A stretch of DNA of 40,007 nucleotides from DHVE2 group archaeon (GCA_015522935.1 WALH01000047.1:1-40007), one strand, 5' to 3'; shown: positions 16,562 through 25,774, counted from the first letter of the stretch. Made by a program: numbers and translations. Notes: generated by a model not told the origin, from the letters alone.

Positions 16562-17689
16562 CTCTCCCCTTTCAAATCTGTATGGATCATAGAAATCCAT
16601 GGGCAAATCGCTCTTTCCATGAAGTATTATATCCACTATTCCCTTCGTTGCTGCTGGAGCAAGCATGAATCCATGGCCTGAGAAGCCGGCAGCTATATAG
16701 TAGCCATCATACTCCCTTACCTTTCCTATCACAGCATTGTGATCTGGAGTTTCAGCATAATAGCCAGCCCACTGCCTTATTAAAGGAATATACTTGAGCG
16801 CTGGGATTATGTGAGTAAAATTTTTGGCGATTTCCCTCATAAATTTGTACGTTGTTGTTAAGTCCCATGTTGGGCCATACTTCAAATCAATTCCTCCAAT
16901 CACTCCGCCAGATGTAACTTCCTGCGTGAGATACGCACCACCGTATTTGAAAGATATCACCATTGGTTTTATCTCATCGTATTTGAAAGGTTCGGTGATA
17001 ACTGCCTGATGCTTGTATGGTTCTATTGGAAACTTGAGTCCTAATTTCTCATTCAAAATTTTCGCCCAAGCATTTGTCGCGTTGAGAATTATATCCGCTC
17101 GAATCTCTCCACGAGAGGTTTTTACCCCCTTTACTTCATTTCCTCTATGCAGGATTTCCTTGACTTCTGTGTATGGATAAACCTCCGCATTCAAATTTTT
17201 GAGAGCATTTAAAAGACCTCTAACCGCCAAAAATGGATTCGCTTTTCCATCTGTGGGATTCCACGATGCTGCTTTTACCTCGGAAATGTCAATTAAAGGT
17301 ACAATTTCCCTTGCCTCTTCCGGCGTTATTATCCTTGATGGAATTCCATATTTATTCTGAAGCCTTACATTCTTCGAAAAACTTTCAATCTCCTCATCAG
17401 AATAAAGAAGAAAAAGGTATCCAGTCTGTGCAAATTTGAATTCTGGAAATTCAAGCATCTCGCCTAAATTCTTCCATATCTCAACACTTTTTTTCATCAT
17501 CTGAATATTTGCGTAATCTCCAAATTGCTGCCTGATTCCCGTACCGCATCTGAAAGTTGAGCCTGAACCGGGATATTTTTTCTCAATTACAACCACCTCC
17601 TCCCCGCTCTTTGCAAGCCAGTATGCGCTGAAAAGTCCGATTATTCCCCCACCAACCACAACGACATCTGCTTTACTCTTCATCTTCAT
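16532..17689 (-). CDS. FAD-dependent amine dehydrogenase beta subunit (L-proline dehydrogenase/sarcosine oxidase type)
   Basis: 385 residues of the DAO family: dinucleotide-binding VVVVGGGIIGLFSAYWL at the N terminus, STFRCGTGIRQQFGD near residue 45 and the C-terminal GFSGHGFMLAPAATKG. This matches the catalytic beta subunit of archaeal dye-linked L-proline dehydrogenase and related sarcosine/glycine oxidases. It would oxidise proline or another secondary amine and pass electrons to the partner subunits. It is the last of four overlapping genes and overlaps the 2Fe-2S gene by 17 bp. ATG 17683 is an alternative start. The amine substrate is not provable from sequence. Confidence 0.8.
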   Translation of the reverse strand: MKMKSKADVVVVGGGIIGLFSAYWLAKSGEEVVVIEKKYPGSGSTFRCGTGIRQQFGDYANIQMMKKSVEIWKNLGEMLEFPEFKFAQTGYLFLLYSDEEIESFSKNVRLQNKYGIPSRIITPEEAREIVPLIDISEVKAASWNPTDGKANPFLAVRGLLNALKNLNAEVYPYTEVKEILHRGNEVKGVKTSRGEIRADIILNATNAWAKILNEKLGLKFPIEPYKHQAVITEPFKYDEIKPMVISFKYGGAYLTQEVTSGGVIGGIDLKYGPTWDLTTTYKFMREIAKNFTHIIPALKYIPLIRQWAGYYAETPDHNAVIGKVREYDGYYIAAGFSGHGFMLAPAATKGIVDIILHGKSDLPMDFYDPYRFERGELREQAIQMG

Positions 17690-17963
17690 CCTCTCCCACC
17701 AAGACCCCTAATGGAACAGGTCTCACCGGAATTCTTGTAATAGGTATTTTTATTTCTTCTATCTTTTTCCCAGTTTTTCTTGCGATTATTCCAGCAACTA
17801 AGGGAATGCATGTCCTTCCCTGACATGGGCCCATCCCTACACGAGTTAATCTCTTTATTTCCTCTATATCTGTTATTCCCTGGTCTATAATGTCTTCAAT
17901 ATCCTTAAGGGTAACATCATTACATCTGCATATTATTATTTTCTCCCTTGGATCTTCGCTCAT
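17673..17963 (-). CDS. BFD-like [2Fe-2S] subunit of the dehydrogenase complex
   Basis: 96 residues. ICRCNDVTLKDIED and GMGPCQGRTC supply the four cysteines of a BFD-type [2Fe-2S] domain, followed by an Ile/Pro-rich tail and an acidic end. In proline dehydrogenase-like complexes such a small subunit carries electrons between flavoproteins. An upstream in-frame ATG at 18002 would overlap the previous gene by 43 bp; ATG 17963 is better because GGAGGTGA lies 6 nt upstream and its ATGA overlaps the stop of the ferredoxin gene. Confidence 0.85.
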   Translation of the reverse strand: MSEDPREKIIICRCNDVTLKDIEDIIDQGITDIEEIKRLTRVGMGPCQGRTCIPLVAGIIARKTGKKIEEIKIPITRIPVRPVPLGVLVGEDEDEE

Positions 17964-18466
17964 TCTCTCACCTCCTTCACTTTTATTGCTCTTGCTTCCC
18001 ATGCAAGCTCGATGGGCACTTCCACAGTTATCACATTGGTATCTCCAATACTCTTCTCGCGAGGGATAACTAAAACCACTTTACCCTCACCTATCTCCTC
18101 ACCCCTGCGATTGAGAAGTATGACTTCATCTCCTCTTTTCGGAACGGGTAATAGTTCGTAGGGCATGGTAACCCTCGCCTTATCATCTTTGTACTGAACC
18201 ATGAAGAATGCCAGACCCGGACATATCTGCACACAGAGAGAGCAACCAATGCATTTTTCGTAATTAACTTTTGGTAAATCATTGGGTGTGGGCATGGATA
18301 TCGCGTTTACAGGACAAATTTCAGCACATGGGGTACATGGTATCTCCTGAGGGCATTCTGGAACCGCAACCGGTTTTTTCCTTAATCTCTCTTCAGATGG
18401 AAGAGGATGAATTTTTTTCAACTCTTCAACTGTAAGGTACCCGCGTGAAAGATATTCTTCGCTCAT
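17960..18466 (-). CDS. 4Fe-4S ferredoxin-like subunit of the dehydrogenase complex
   Basis: 168 residues. Two clusters are signalled by CTPCAEICPVNAI (with extra upstream cysteines) near residue 41 and CIGCSLCVQICPG near residue 73, and a beta-rich C-terminal domain follows. It should relay electrons between the FAD subunits and an external acceptor. Its size, about 19 kDa, fits the gamma subunit of Thermococcales proline dehydrogenase as I remember it. It overlaps its neighbours on both sides by 4 bp (ATGA), so the four genes are translationally coupled. Confidence 0.85.
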   Translation of the reverse strand: MSEEYLSRGYLTVEELKKIHPLPSEERLRKKPVAVPECPQEIPCTPCAEICPVNAISMPTPNDLPKVNYEKCIGCSLCVQICPGLAFFMVQYKDDKARVTMPYELLPVPKRGDEVILLNRRGEEIGEGKVVLVIPREKSIGDTNVITVEVPIELAWEARAIKVKEVRE

Positions 18467-19893
18467 TTTATCATCACCTTCTCCAAACCTTCAAGTATTC
18501 GTGCTCCAAATGGCCCGCTCCTGAATTCCATGAGCTCTTCGTGTGCTTTTTTTACCTCATTTACAGCCCTCAAATCAGCCTTCCCTACACGCAGAGCAGC
18601 GGCCAAACCAGCGATTTTCCCTTCTAACATTGCAGTGGTTGCCTCTTCTATTCCAGAGGAATCACCCGCCACAAATATATCCTTAACAGTGGTCTGCATC
18701 ATATCATCATGGCGAACAACGTAACCACCTAATTCTCGAACATAAGTTGTCTGGGCACCAACCTGATGGAGAAGTTCAATACTTGGCCTTAACCCAACTG
18801 CGAGAGCAACTATATCCACATTGTAAACTTTTTCTGTTCCGGGAATCGGCTTCCAGTTTTCATCTATTTTCGCAACTATAGCCCTCTCAACCTTATCCCT
18901 TCCTTCTGCTCGAAGTATTGTGTGCCTAGTTAAAATAGGCACGCCCAATCTCCGAACTTTAGCTGCATGGACAAAATAACCACCAATCTTGGGCATTGCC
19001 TCGATTATGGCCACAACTTTAACACCAGCCTGAATGAGCTGATACGCTAAAATTACACCTACATTACCCGCACCGACAATCAACACTCTTTTTCCCGGCA
19101 TTATACCGTATGTGTTCATAAGAGTCTGAATTGCACCCGCTCCATAAACTCCAGGAAGATCGTTGTTTTCGAAGGGTATCATCTTCTCCAGCGCACCTGT
19201 GGCAACCACAACTGCTTTACCGTAAAATTCCAAAAGCTCTTTGTTGTTCCTTACCGCCGAGACCATCTTTTTATCTCCATCCTGAAAGAGCCCGACGGCT
19301 GATGTTCTGGAGAACACTTTAATTCTTCTTTTCTCAATTTCCTCTTTAAGTATCTCGGCTATTTTTGTGCCTCGAACTCCAGCGAATTGCTGTCTCTTTC
19401 CGAAGAATTTATGAGTTTGTTTAACTAATTGACCTCCGAGCATGGGTTGCTCATCTATCAAAATAACCTCCGCTCCATGATCAGCAGCGCTTATAGCAGC
19501 CATCATTCCAGCCGGGCCACCTCCAATTATTATCACATCTCCCTCAGTTTTGGTTGCATCTTTCCATTTAGGAGGATGATAATCTTGCGGCAAGGGTTCC
19601 AAGCCTCTCTGTCTCTCCACTCTCATTCCATCTTCAACGAGCGTAATGCATGTCCTTACATTTGGTACCCCATTGACCTTCATGAGGCATGAGGAACATT
19701 TGCCTATCGCACAAAATAAGCCACGAGGCCTTCCACGGGGTGTGTAGTTGAGTACTCTAATACCTGCAGCATGGAGAGCTTCAGCGATCGGTTCGCCCTC
19801 ATAGGCTTCAATTGGTTTACCCTCAAAATAAATAGTGACTTTTCTTCCCTTTTTTTTGCTGAAATCTATAACAGGATGCTCTTTAATCCTCAT
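18463..19893 (-). CDS. FAD/NAD-dependent alpha subunit with N-terminal [2Fe-2S] domain
   Basis: 476 residues. The first 100 carry a plant-type [2Fe-2S] fold with CAIGKCSSCLMKV and a distant VRTC; then come the FAD motif IIIGGGPAGMMAAI (about 120) and NAD motif VLIVGAGNVGVIL (about 270), and a C-terminal FVAGDSSGIEEATTAMLEG. The layout is that of the alpha subunit of dye-linked L-proline dehydrogenase and of sarcosine/octopine-oxidase A subunits, probably an NADH- or dye-linked electron exit. It is the first gene of the operon; AGGTGATT before ATG 19893 is the ribosome site. A GGGAATTCCC palindrome at 19910-19919 sits near the expected transcription start. Confidence 0.85.
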   Translation of the reverse strand: MRIKEHPVIDFSKKKGRKVTIYFEGKPIEAYEGEPIAEALHAAGIRVLNYTPRGRPRGLFCAIGKCSSCLMKVNGVPNVRTCITLVEDGMRVERQRGLEPLPQDYHPPKWKDATKTEGDVIIIGGGPAGMMAAISAADHGAEVILIDEQPMLGGQLVKQTHKFFGKRQQFAGVRGTKIAEILKEEIEKRRIKVFSRTSAVGLFQDGDKKMVSAVRNNKELLEFYGKAVVVATGALEKMIPFENNDLPGVYGAGAIQTLMNTYGIMPGKRVLIVGAGNVGVILAYQLIQAGVKVVAIIEAMPKIGGYFVHAAKVRRLGVPILTRHTILRAEGRDKVERAIVAKIDENWKPIPGTEKVYNVDIVALAVGLRPSIELLHQVGAQTTYVRELGGYVVRHDDMMQTTVKDIFVAGDSSGIEEATTAMLEGKIAGLAAALRVGKADLRAVNEVKKAHEELMEFRSGPFGARILEGLEKVMIK

Positions 19894-20003
19894 TGAATCA
19901 CCTTTTTAGGGGAATTCCCTAGGATTATTTTAATTTTTACCTGTGTTACCTTTAAAATGAATGTTTAAAGTTTTCAAACAGTTTAAATAGATGAAGTCAA
20001 TTG

Positions 20004-20798
20004 ATGTATGTGAATGCCACAAAAATTGTAATTATATCGGACGATCCAGAGAGTCTAATTGAAAAAACCAATAAAGAAATGATAGTTATCTACCCACGCA
20101 CTAAAAGACCTTCCTCAAATGTCTTGCTTAGAAAAAACATAAAAATTATTTTTTCTTCTTATGCCAGATTTCCTGATATTGACAGTTTGAAAATAATTCG
20201 TAATATATTATTCTATCTTATCAATACATCTGAAATAAAAAAGGGAGATGTTGTGGAGGTAGTATTTAAAAAGAGGGGTGAGTTTCACCGATTACTTTTT
20301 GATACTGATCAGCTGGAATACATGACAATTTACAGAATTCTAAGCGATAGATTGAATGGAAAACTGATAGAGAACATTCTCAAACTTTCAATGAACATTG
20401 CAAGAATGGGTATTGAAGGCAGAGCTGCAGGCGCTTTGCTTGTAATCGGAGATTCCCATAATGTGAGAAAATATATTATTCAAAAATATATAAATCCTGT
20501 GGGTGCTTTACCCGCTATCCGAAGAAACGTTGTAAATATTGATAATCTTGATATTTTGAGGCCATATGTAACCATGGATGGAGCCACAATAATAAATGAA
20601 AAGGGTGATGTGCTATTCTGTGGATCTTACGTAAAAATTCTAGATGTGCCAAACAATTTGGAAGAAATGGGTGGCAGACATCTGGCTGCCAAGTCCATAT
20701 CAAAATTGACCAAGGCAATAGCATTCGTGATATCCAGCGAAGGTAAAATTAAAATTTACCGGGATGGTAAAATGGTTTATCAAATTGAGAATTTTTAA
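20004..20798 (+). CDS. dacZ: Diadenylate cyclase, DacZ type
   Basis: About 264 residues. The C-terminal half is a DisA_N domain with MDGATIINEKGDV (Asp192) and GGRHLAAKS (Arg225, His226), the two catalytic and ATP-binding motifs of diadenylate cyclases. The N-terminal 110 residues form the alpha/beta domain typical of archaeal DacZ. It makes c-di-AMP from two ATP; in archaea this messenger is tied to osmotic and potassium balance. In-frame TTG 20001 precedes ATG 20004; ATG is preferred. GTTTAAA occurs twice upstream (19962-19987) as TATA candidates. The stop overlaps the convergent S10 gene by 4 bp. Confidence 0.85.
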   Translation: MYVNATKIVIISDDPESLIEKTNKEMIVIYPRTKRPSSNVLLRKNIKIIFSSYARFPDIDSLKIIRNILFYLINTSEIKKGDVVEVVFKKRGEFHRLLFDTDQLEYMTIYRILSDRLNGKLIENILKLSMNIARMGIEGRAAGALLVIGDSHNVRKYIIQKYINPVGALPAIRRNVVNIDNLDILRPYVTMDGATIINEKGDVLFCGSYVKILDVPNNLEEMGGRHLAAKSISKLTKAIAFVISSEGKIKIYRDGKMVYQIENF

Positions 20799-21109
20799 GA
20801 TTTAAGTTCTATCTCAATATGAATTCCATCCGGAATCTGTATTCTCATCAATTGTCTCAATGCCCTCTCATCAGCGTCAATATCTATAAGTCTTTTGTGA
20901 ATTCTCATCTCCCAACGCTCCCAGGTTTCACTGCCTTCGCCATCAGGAGCTTTTCGAATAGGTACAACAAGCCTTTTGGTCGGAAGCGGTACAGGACCAT
21001 GAATTTCCACACCTGTTCTCTGAGCAATTATCTTTATCTGATTGCATACATCATCAACTTTTTTATGATCCACACCGCTTAGTTTTATACGAGCCCTGTA
21101 CACAGCCAT
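20795..21109 (-). CDS. rps10: Small-subunit ribosomal protein uS10
   Basis: 104 residues starting MAVYRARIKLSG. The VEIHGPVPLPTKRL and WEMRIHKRLIDI segments are the conserved S10 core. It belongs in the head of the 30S subunit. A longer in-frame reading to 21178 overlaps the EF-1A gene; ATG 21109 is right because GGTGA precedes it and homologues start with MxxxRA. It follows EF-1A by 25 bp, the usual archaeal order. Confidence 0.95.
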   Translation of the reverse strand: MAVYRARIKLSGVDHKKVDDVCNQIKIIAQRTGVEIHGPVPLPTKRLVVPIRKAPDGEGSETWERWEMRIHKRLIDIDADERALRQLMRIQIPDGIHIEIELKS

Positions 21110-21134
21110 AAAAATCACCAAAAAGAAAAAAATT

Positions 21135-22406
21135 TTACATTTGTTTCTTCTCAACCTCAATGCACTGTCCAGCTGCAACTGTCATGCCCATATCTCTAAT
21201 TGCGAATCTTCCTAACTGTGGAATCTCTTTGACAGGCTCTATGACCATTGGCTTTGTCGGAACTATTTTCACCACAGCGATATCGCCGGTTTTTATGAAA
21301 TCAGGATGATCTTCCTTTGTTGCACCAGTTTTTCTGTCCAGTGTTTTTATGATTTCTTCAAATCTGCATGCCACCTGTGCAGTATGTGCGTGGAACACGG
21401 GGGTGTATCCCGGAGCTATGACACTTGGGTGATTCAGCACGACAATCTGTGCAGTGAAACTTTTAGCTACAGTAGGGGGAGTATTCATGTGACCTGCCAC
21501 ATCTCCTCTTTTGATATCCTTTTTACCTACTCCTCTCACGTTGAAGCCTATATTATCCCCGGGCACTGCCTGCTTCATGGGCTGATGATGCATTTCTATG
21601 CTCTTCACTTCTCCACTCACATTTGCGGGCATAAATATGACCTTATCACCAACTTTCATGACTCCCGTCTCAACACGGCCCACCGGCACAGTTCCTATAC
21701 CAGTTATGCTGTAAACATCCTCTACAGGCACCCGAAGTGGTTTCTCAGTGGGCTTAGGGGGGACTTTAAGGTTGTTGAGTAATTCTATAAGCGTGGGGCC
21801 ATTCCACCAAGGCATTTTATCGCTCTTCTTCATCACATTGTCTCCATAGTATCCGCTTATTGGAACAAATGGCACATCTTTCCAGCCAACTGCCAAGAGA
21901 AGCTGCTCTACTTCTTTCTTAACTTTTTCGAATCTCTCCTTGCTATATGGTGGCTTGGTTGCATCCATCTTGTTTATGGCCACTATCATCTGAGGAACCC
22001 CTAAGGTCCTTGCAAGAAATATGTGCTCCTTTGTCTGCTCCATCACACCCTCAGGTGCAGCTACTATGAGAATTGCAGCATCCGCCTGTGAAGTTCCAGT
22101 GATCATATTTTTAACGAAATCCCTGTGCCCAGGTGCATCAATTATCGTGAAGTAATACTTATCTGTAACGAATTTTCTGTGGGCAACATCAATAGTAAGA
22201 CCCCTATCTCTCTCTTCCTTCAATCTATCCATCACCCATGCAAATTCAAATGTTGCTTTGCCTTTCTGGTCCGCCTCCTTTTTGTACTGGTCTATGATTC
22301 TCTGGTCTATTTCCCCATGTTCGTAGAGCAGACGCCCTACAGTCGTGGATTTCCCATGGTCAACGTGCCCGATGAACACGATATTCAGATGTGGTTTTTC
22401 TGCCAT
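21135..22406 (-). CDS. tuf: Translation elongation factor EF-1A
   Basis: 423 residues. GTPase motifs GHVDHGKST, DAPGHRDF and NKMD are complete and followed by the two beta-barrel domains. It brings aminoacyl-tRNA to the ribosome. ATG 22406 is chosen over an upstream in-frame ATG at 22439 because AGGAGG stands about 8 nt before it and the protein family begins MAxKPHLN. A separate TATA box at 22450-22457 lies between EF-2 and this gene, so it can be transcribed on its own with S10. Confidence 0.97.
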   Translation of the reverse strand: MAEKPHLNIVFIGHVDHGKSTTVGRLLYEHGEIDQRIIDQYKKEADQKGKATFEFAWVMDRLKEERDRGLTIDVAHRKFVTDKYYFTIIDAPGHRDFVKNMITGTSQADAAILIVAAPEGVMEQTKEHIFLARTLGVPQMIVAINKMDATKPPYSKERFEKVKKEVEQLLLAVGWKDVPFVPISGYYGDNVMKKSDKMPWWNGPTLIELLNNLKVPPKPTEKPLRVPVEDVYSITGIGTVPVGRVETGVMKVGDKVIFMPANVSGEVKSIEMHHQPMKQAVPGDNIGFNVRGVGKKDIKRGDVAGHMNTPPTVAKSFTAQIVVLNHPSVIAPGYTPVFHAHTAQVACRFEEIIKTLDRKTGATKEDHPDFIKTGDIAVVKIVPTKPMVIEPVKEIPQLGRFAIRDMGMTVAAGQCIEVEKKQM

Positions 22407-22449
22407 TTTTAATACCTCCTTTTGCTTCTTTGACCCCATATACTCATTG

Positions 22450-22457
22450 TATATAAA
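22450..22457 (-). promoter_or_regulatory. TATA box for EF-1A/S10
   Basis: Minus strand reads GGATTTATATACAATG, with a purine-rich stretch just upstream as a BRE. Expected transcription start is about 22430, giving a leader of about 24 nt that includes AGGAGG. T-rich DNA at 22466-22504 between this promoter and the EF-2 stop could end the upstream transcript. Confidence 0.65.
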
Positions 22458-22507
22458 TCCTTTTTCCCAAATACCACAGGTGCCAAAAATGAAAAATGTG
22501 AAAAAGA

Positions 22508-24712
22508 TCAGATGGAAGCATAATACGATTCGTCGTAGGGCTCAGGTTTAAGCCCTTTTCTCTCTCTTATCTGTCTTACTACTTGGGGCTGCAGCTCTCT
22601 CGGTACACGCTCATATCCTGCATTTTCCGTGCTCCAAAGAACACGACCTCCTGTTGCACTTCTTATTGCCGATGCAAAACCGAACATTTCTGCCACAGGT
22701 GCTTTTGCATGTATTATTGTTTGGTATTCCTCCTGCTCCATATTTATAATCACACCTCTTCTCTGCTGCAGTTCTCTAGTTACTGCACCTACAAGCTCAG
22801 TTGGAATATTAACATAAACCTTTTGAATAGGTTCCAAGAGAATACGATTACCCTGACACATTGCTCCATATATGGCATTTCTTACTGCGGGGATTACCTG
22901 TGCAGGACCACGATGTATGGAGTCCTCGTGCAGTTTTGCATCTACAAGCTTAACTTTCACACCATAAAGTTTTTCCTCTGCAAGCGGACCCCGGTTACAC
23001 ACTTCGAAAAACGCCTGTTTTACAAGCTCCATGGTCTCATTTAAATACTGAACTCCCCATGTCATATCAAGAAGAATGTTGGGGCCTCTAATTGACACAA
23101 CGCGCTTTGCCTCATCGCGAGACATTCCAGCCTCTTCAAGCTTCTTTGCCAATGCTTTTCTATCTTTTATCCTGTCCATCTCGGGGATGTCACCTTCAAC
23201 TATGGAACGAACAACACCGTCTTCAAGGGGTTCAACTTCAATATAAAATTTATTGTGCTTGTTTGGGCTCTTACCTTCGAATGGCCCTGCCTTATGATCC
23301 ACAGTTTCACGGTAAACCACTATCGGCTGTGAGGTGATAACTTCCACTTTGTACTCATGGGTTATACGGTAAACAGTTACTTCAAGGTGGAGCTCACCCA
23401 TTCCACTTAACAAGTGCTCGCCTGTTTCCTGATTGATCTCAACTTTCAAACTTGGATCTGCTTTGGAAATCGTGCGCAGAACTTCAATTAATCTGGGTAA
23501 ATCTTTGGTGTGTTTTGCTTCAATAGCTATCGTTACAACTGGTTCACTGTAATGTTTCATAGGCTCAAATGGCTCAATTTCAGAAATGGAAGAAACAGTA
23601 CTTCCAGCAATCGCATCTTTAAGTCCTATTATCGCAGGGATATTTCCAGCATCCAACTCATCAACAGGAATCCTGTCAGGGCCAACCATCATTGATAACT
23701 GCTGAATACGATATTTGCGATTGCCCATTCCAGAGATATACAATTCCTCTCCCTTACGAAGTGTACCGCTGAACAGTCTTCCCACCGCAACTTCTCCCGC
23801 ATGAGGATCCATAACGATTTTCGTGATCATCATTCCCACAGGACCATTTGGATCACAGGTGAGCATCGCCTTACCTATTGCGCTATTTAAATCCCCTTTC
23901 CAAATTTTGGGAATTCTGTAACTCTGAGCCTCCTTTGGATTGGGGAGATGCTTTACAACCATATCTAAAACTATTCGATGAAGCGGAGCTTTTTTTGCCA
24001 GCTCCTTCTGTTTTTCATTGGATAGATAATCGTAGATATCCTTAAATGTTATTCCTGTCTTTTTCATAAAGGGCACACTTATAGCCCAGTTATGATAAGC
24101 GCTTCCGAATGCAACACTTCCATCCTCTACGCGAACCATCCATTTATCCTTAAATTCAGGCTCCCCGTACCTCCTTATTAATTTGTTCACCTCAGTTATT
24201 ATCTTTGCAAATCTCTGTTGCATCTGTTGTCCATCCAGTTTTAATTCATTTATGAGACGGTCAACTTTATTTATGAAAAGTACGGGTTTAACTCTCTCTC
24301 TCAATGCCTGTCTCAACACAGTTTCGGTTTGGGGCATAACTCCTTCTACAGCGCAAACCACAAGGATTACACCATCCACGGCTCTCATTGCTCTCGTTAC
24401 ATCCCCACCAAAATCAACATGCCCTGGGGTATCTAAAAGATTTATGAGATACTCCCCACTTCCGTATTCATGAACCATACTTGCAGCAGCGGTATTGATC
24501 GTTATTCCGCGAGCCTGCTCCTGCTCGTCAAAATCAAGCACAAGTTGCTTTCCAGCAAGTTCTTCGCTCATCATTCCTGCTCCAGCAATAAGATTATCGC
24601 TCAGTGTGGTTTTTCCATGGTCTATATGTGCAACTGTACCTATATTTCTTATCCTTTTAATATCATGCATTATCCGCATTGCTTTTTTAATGTTATCTTC
24701 CTTCCTTCCCAT
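22508..24712 (-). CDS. fusA: Translation elongation factor EF-2
   Basis: 734 residues. GTPase motifs AHIDHGKTT, DTPGHVDF and NKVD are near the N terminus and domains II-V follow. His600 in SIHRGPAQ is the residue changed to diphthamide in archaea and eukaryotes. It drives translocation on the ribosome. The gene begins 11 bp after the S7 stop, with GGTGAT before ATG 24712, so S12, S7 and EF-2 form one unit. Confidence 0.97.
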   Translation of the reverse strand: MGRKEDNIKKAMRIMHDIKRIRNIGTVAHIDHGKTTLSDNLIAGAGMMSEELAGKQLVLDFDEQEQARGITINTAAASMVHEYGSGEYLINLLDTPGHVDFGGDVTRAMRAVDGVILVVCAVEGVMPQTETVLRQALRERVKPVLFINKVDRLINELKLDGQQMQQRFAKIITEVNKLIRRYGEPEFKDKWMVRVEDGSVAFGSAYHNWAISVPFMKKTGITFKDIYDYLSNEKQKELAKKAPLHRIVLDMVVKHLPNPKEAQSYRIPKIWKGDLNSAIGKAMLTCDPNGPVGMMITKIVMDPHAGEVAVGRLFSGTLRKGEELYISGMGNRKYRIQQLSMMVGPDRIPVDELDAGNIPAIIGLKDAIAGSTVSSISEIEPFEPMKHYSEPVVTIAIEAKHTKDLPRLIEVLRTISKADPSLKVEINQETGEHLLSGMGELHLEVTVYRITHEYKVEVITSQPIVVYRETVDHKAGPFEGKSPNKHNKFYIEVEPLEDGVVRSIVEGDIPEMDRIKDRKALAKKLEEAGMSRDEAKRVVSIRGPNILLDMTWGVQYLNETMELVKQAFFEVCNRGPLAEEKLYGVKVKLVDAKLHEDSIHRGPAQVIPAVRNAIYGAMCQGNRILLEPIQKVYVNIPTELVGAVTRELQQRRGVIINMEQEEYQTIIHAKAPVAEMFGFASAIRSATGGRVLWSTENAGYERVPRELQPQVVRQIRERKGLKPEPYDESYYASI

Positions 24713-24723
24713 CTAAATCACCT

Positions 24724-25290
24724 TTATCTCGCAGAAGCTGCCACACGTTCAACTTCTTCCTTCTTGGATACAGCGTAGCTGGACACATCATTCCTTGATG
24801 CCTTGAGAATCTCATCCGCAAGACATTCTTCTATTGGCTTTACATTCCTGAATGTGCTGCTGACTGCACCAAGTGCAATGTTACGGAGAGCAATATCCAC
24901 GCGCCTTGAAGGTGCAACATCAACCGCTTTAGGCACGGCTATTCCAGCCATTTTCAATCTTGTTACCTCTTCCCGTGGTGCGGCATTTATTATTGCGTCA
25001 ACAAGAACCTGAAGAGGATTCCTTTTCGTCTTTTTTTCTATTATTTCGAATGCTTTCTTCACCACGTTGTAGGCACTCATTTTCTTTCCAGTGTACTTCT
25101 CCGTGCGCATTAAGTCATTTATTAATCTTTCCACAACATTTACATTTCTCTTTGCCATATGCTTTTTGGCATGGACTCCATGGGTATGTAGAACTATTCG
25201 AGGATTGAGATTTATGTAATTCACTAAACCGGGATCACGAACAACAACCTCATCGGGATCATACTTTTCAAAAATGAGAATCTTCGCCAT
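24724..25290 (-). CDS. rps7: Small-subunit ribosomal protein uS7
   Basis: 188 residues with the S7 core (IVLHTHGVHAKKHMAKR, ERLINDLMRTE, AGIAVPKAVDVAPSRR). It binds the 3' major domain of 16S rRNA. GTG 25299 is in frame, but GGTGA overlapping the S12 stop is spaced correctly for ATG 25290, and homologues begin near this point. It is tightly coupled to S12. Confidence 0.95.
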   Translation of the reverse strand: MAKILIFEKYDPDEVVVRDPGLVNYINLNPRIVLHTHGVHAKKHMAKRNVNVVERLINDLMRTEKYTGKKMSAYNVVKKAFEIIEKKTKRNPLQVLVDAIINAAPREEVTRLKMAGIAVPKAVDVAPSRRVDIALRNIALGAVSSTFRNVKPIEECLADEILKASRNDVSSYAVSKKEEVERVAASAR

Positions 25291-25295
25291 GTTGC

Positions 25296-25724
25296 TCACC
25301 TCACTGGCTTCTCCTTTCTTCCGCGTACAAGTTCTTGGAGGGATATACCATTCACTTTGATTATCTTGTATCTCACACCCGGAATATCACCTTTTGATCT
25401 CCCCAATCTCCCTCCTATTCCTTCAATAACAACTTCATCATGCTCATCTATGAAGTTTATTGCACCGTTTCCAGGTGCAAAAGCCGTAACTACCCGGCCA
25501 TTCTTTATCAACTGAACCTTAACACATTTTCTTATTGCTGAGTTTGGTTGCTTAGCCTCAATACCGACTTTCTCTATAACTATTCCTCTCGCTTGGGGTG
25601 ATCCTTCAAGGGGATCGCTTTTCTCCTTTAATCTGAGGGTTCTTCTTTTGTAATATTTATCATTCCACCGAATCTTTTTGCGATTTTTATCGTGTTTTCT
25701 TGCTGCGTATAATCCGTTGGGCAT
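25296..25724 (-). CDS. rps12: Small-subunit ribosomal protein uS12
   Basis: 142 residues with the decoding-centre motifs KQPNSAIRKCVKVQLIKNG and APGNG. It is the first gene of the minus-strand unit S12-S7-EF-2. In many euryarchaea nusA and rpl30e precede it, but here the divergent 16S promoter region does. GGTGAT lies about 4 nt before ATG 25724, and a TATA box at 25759-25770 gives a short leader. Confidence 0.96.
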   Translation of the reverse strand: MPNGLYAARKHDKNRKKIRWNDKYYKRRTLRLKEKSDPLEGSPQARGIVIEKVGIEAKQPNSAIRKCVKVQLIKNGRVVTAFAPGNGAINFIDEHDEVVIEGIGGRLGRSKGDIPGVRYKIIKVNGISLQELVRGRKEKPVR

Positions 25725-25758
25725 ATTTAATCACCTTAGGGCACCTAAATATGCCTCG

Positions 25759-25770
25759 CTATAAAAATTT
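25759..25770 (-). promoter_or_regulatory. TATA box for S12 operon
   Basis: Minus strand AAATTTTTATAG, about 35-45 bp before ATG 25724. A perfect 12-bp palindrome GATACGCGTATC at 25775-25786 lies immediately upstream of it, where an activator or repressor could bind. Confidence 0.55.
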
Positions 25771-25774
25771 TATT

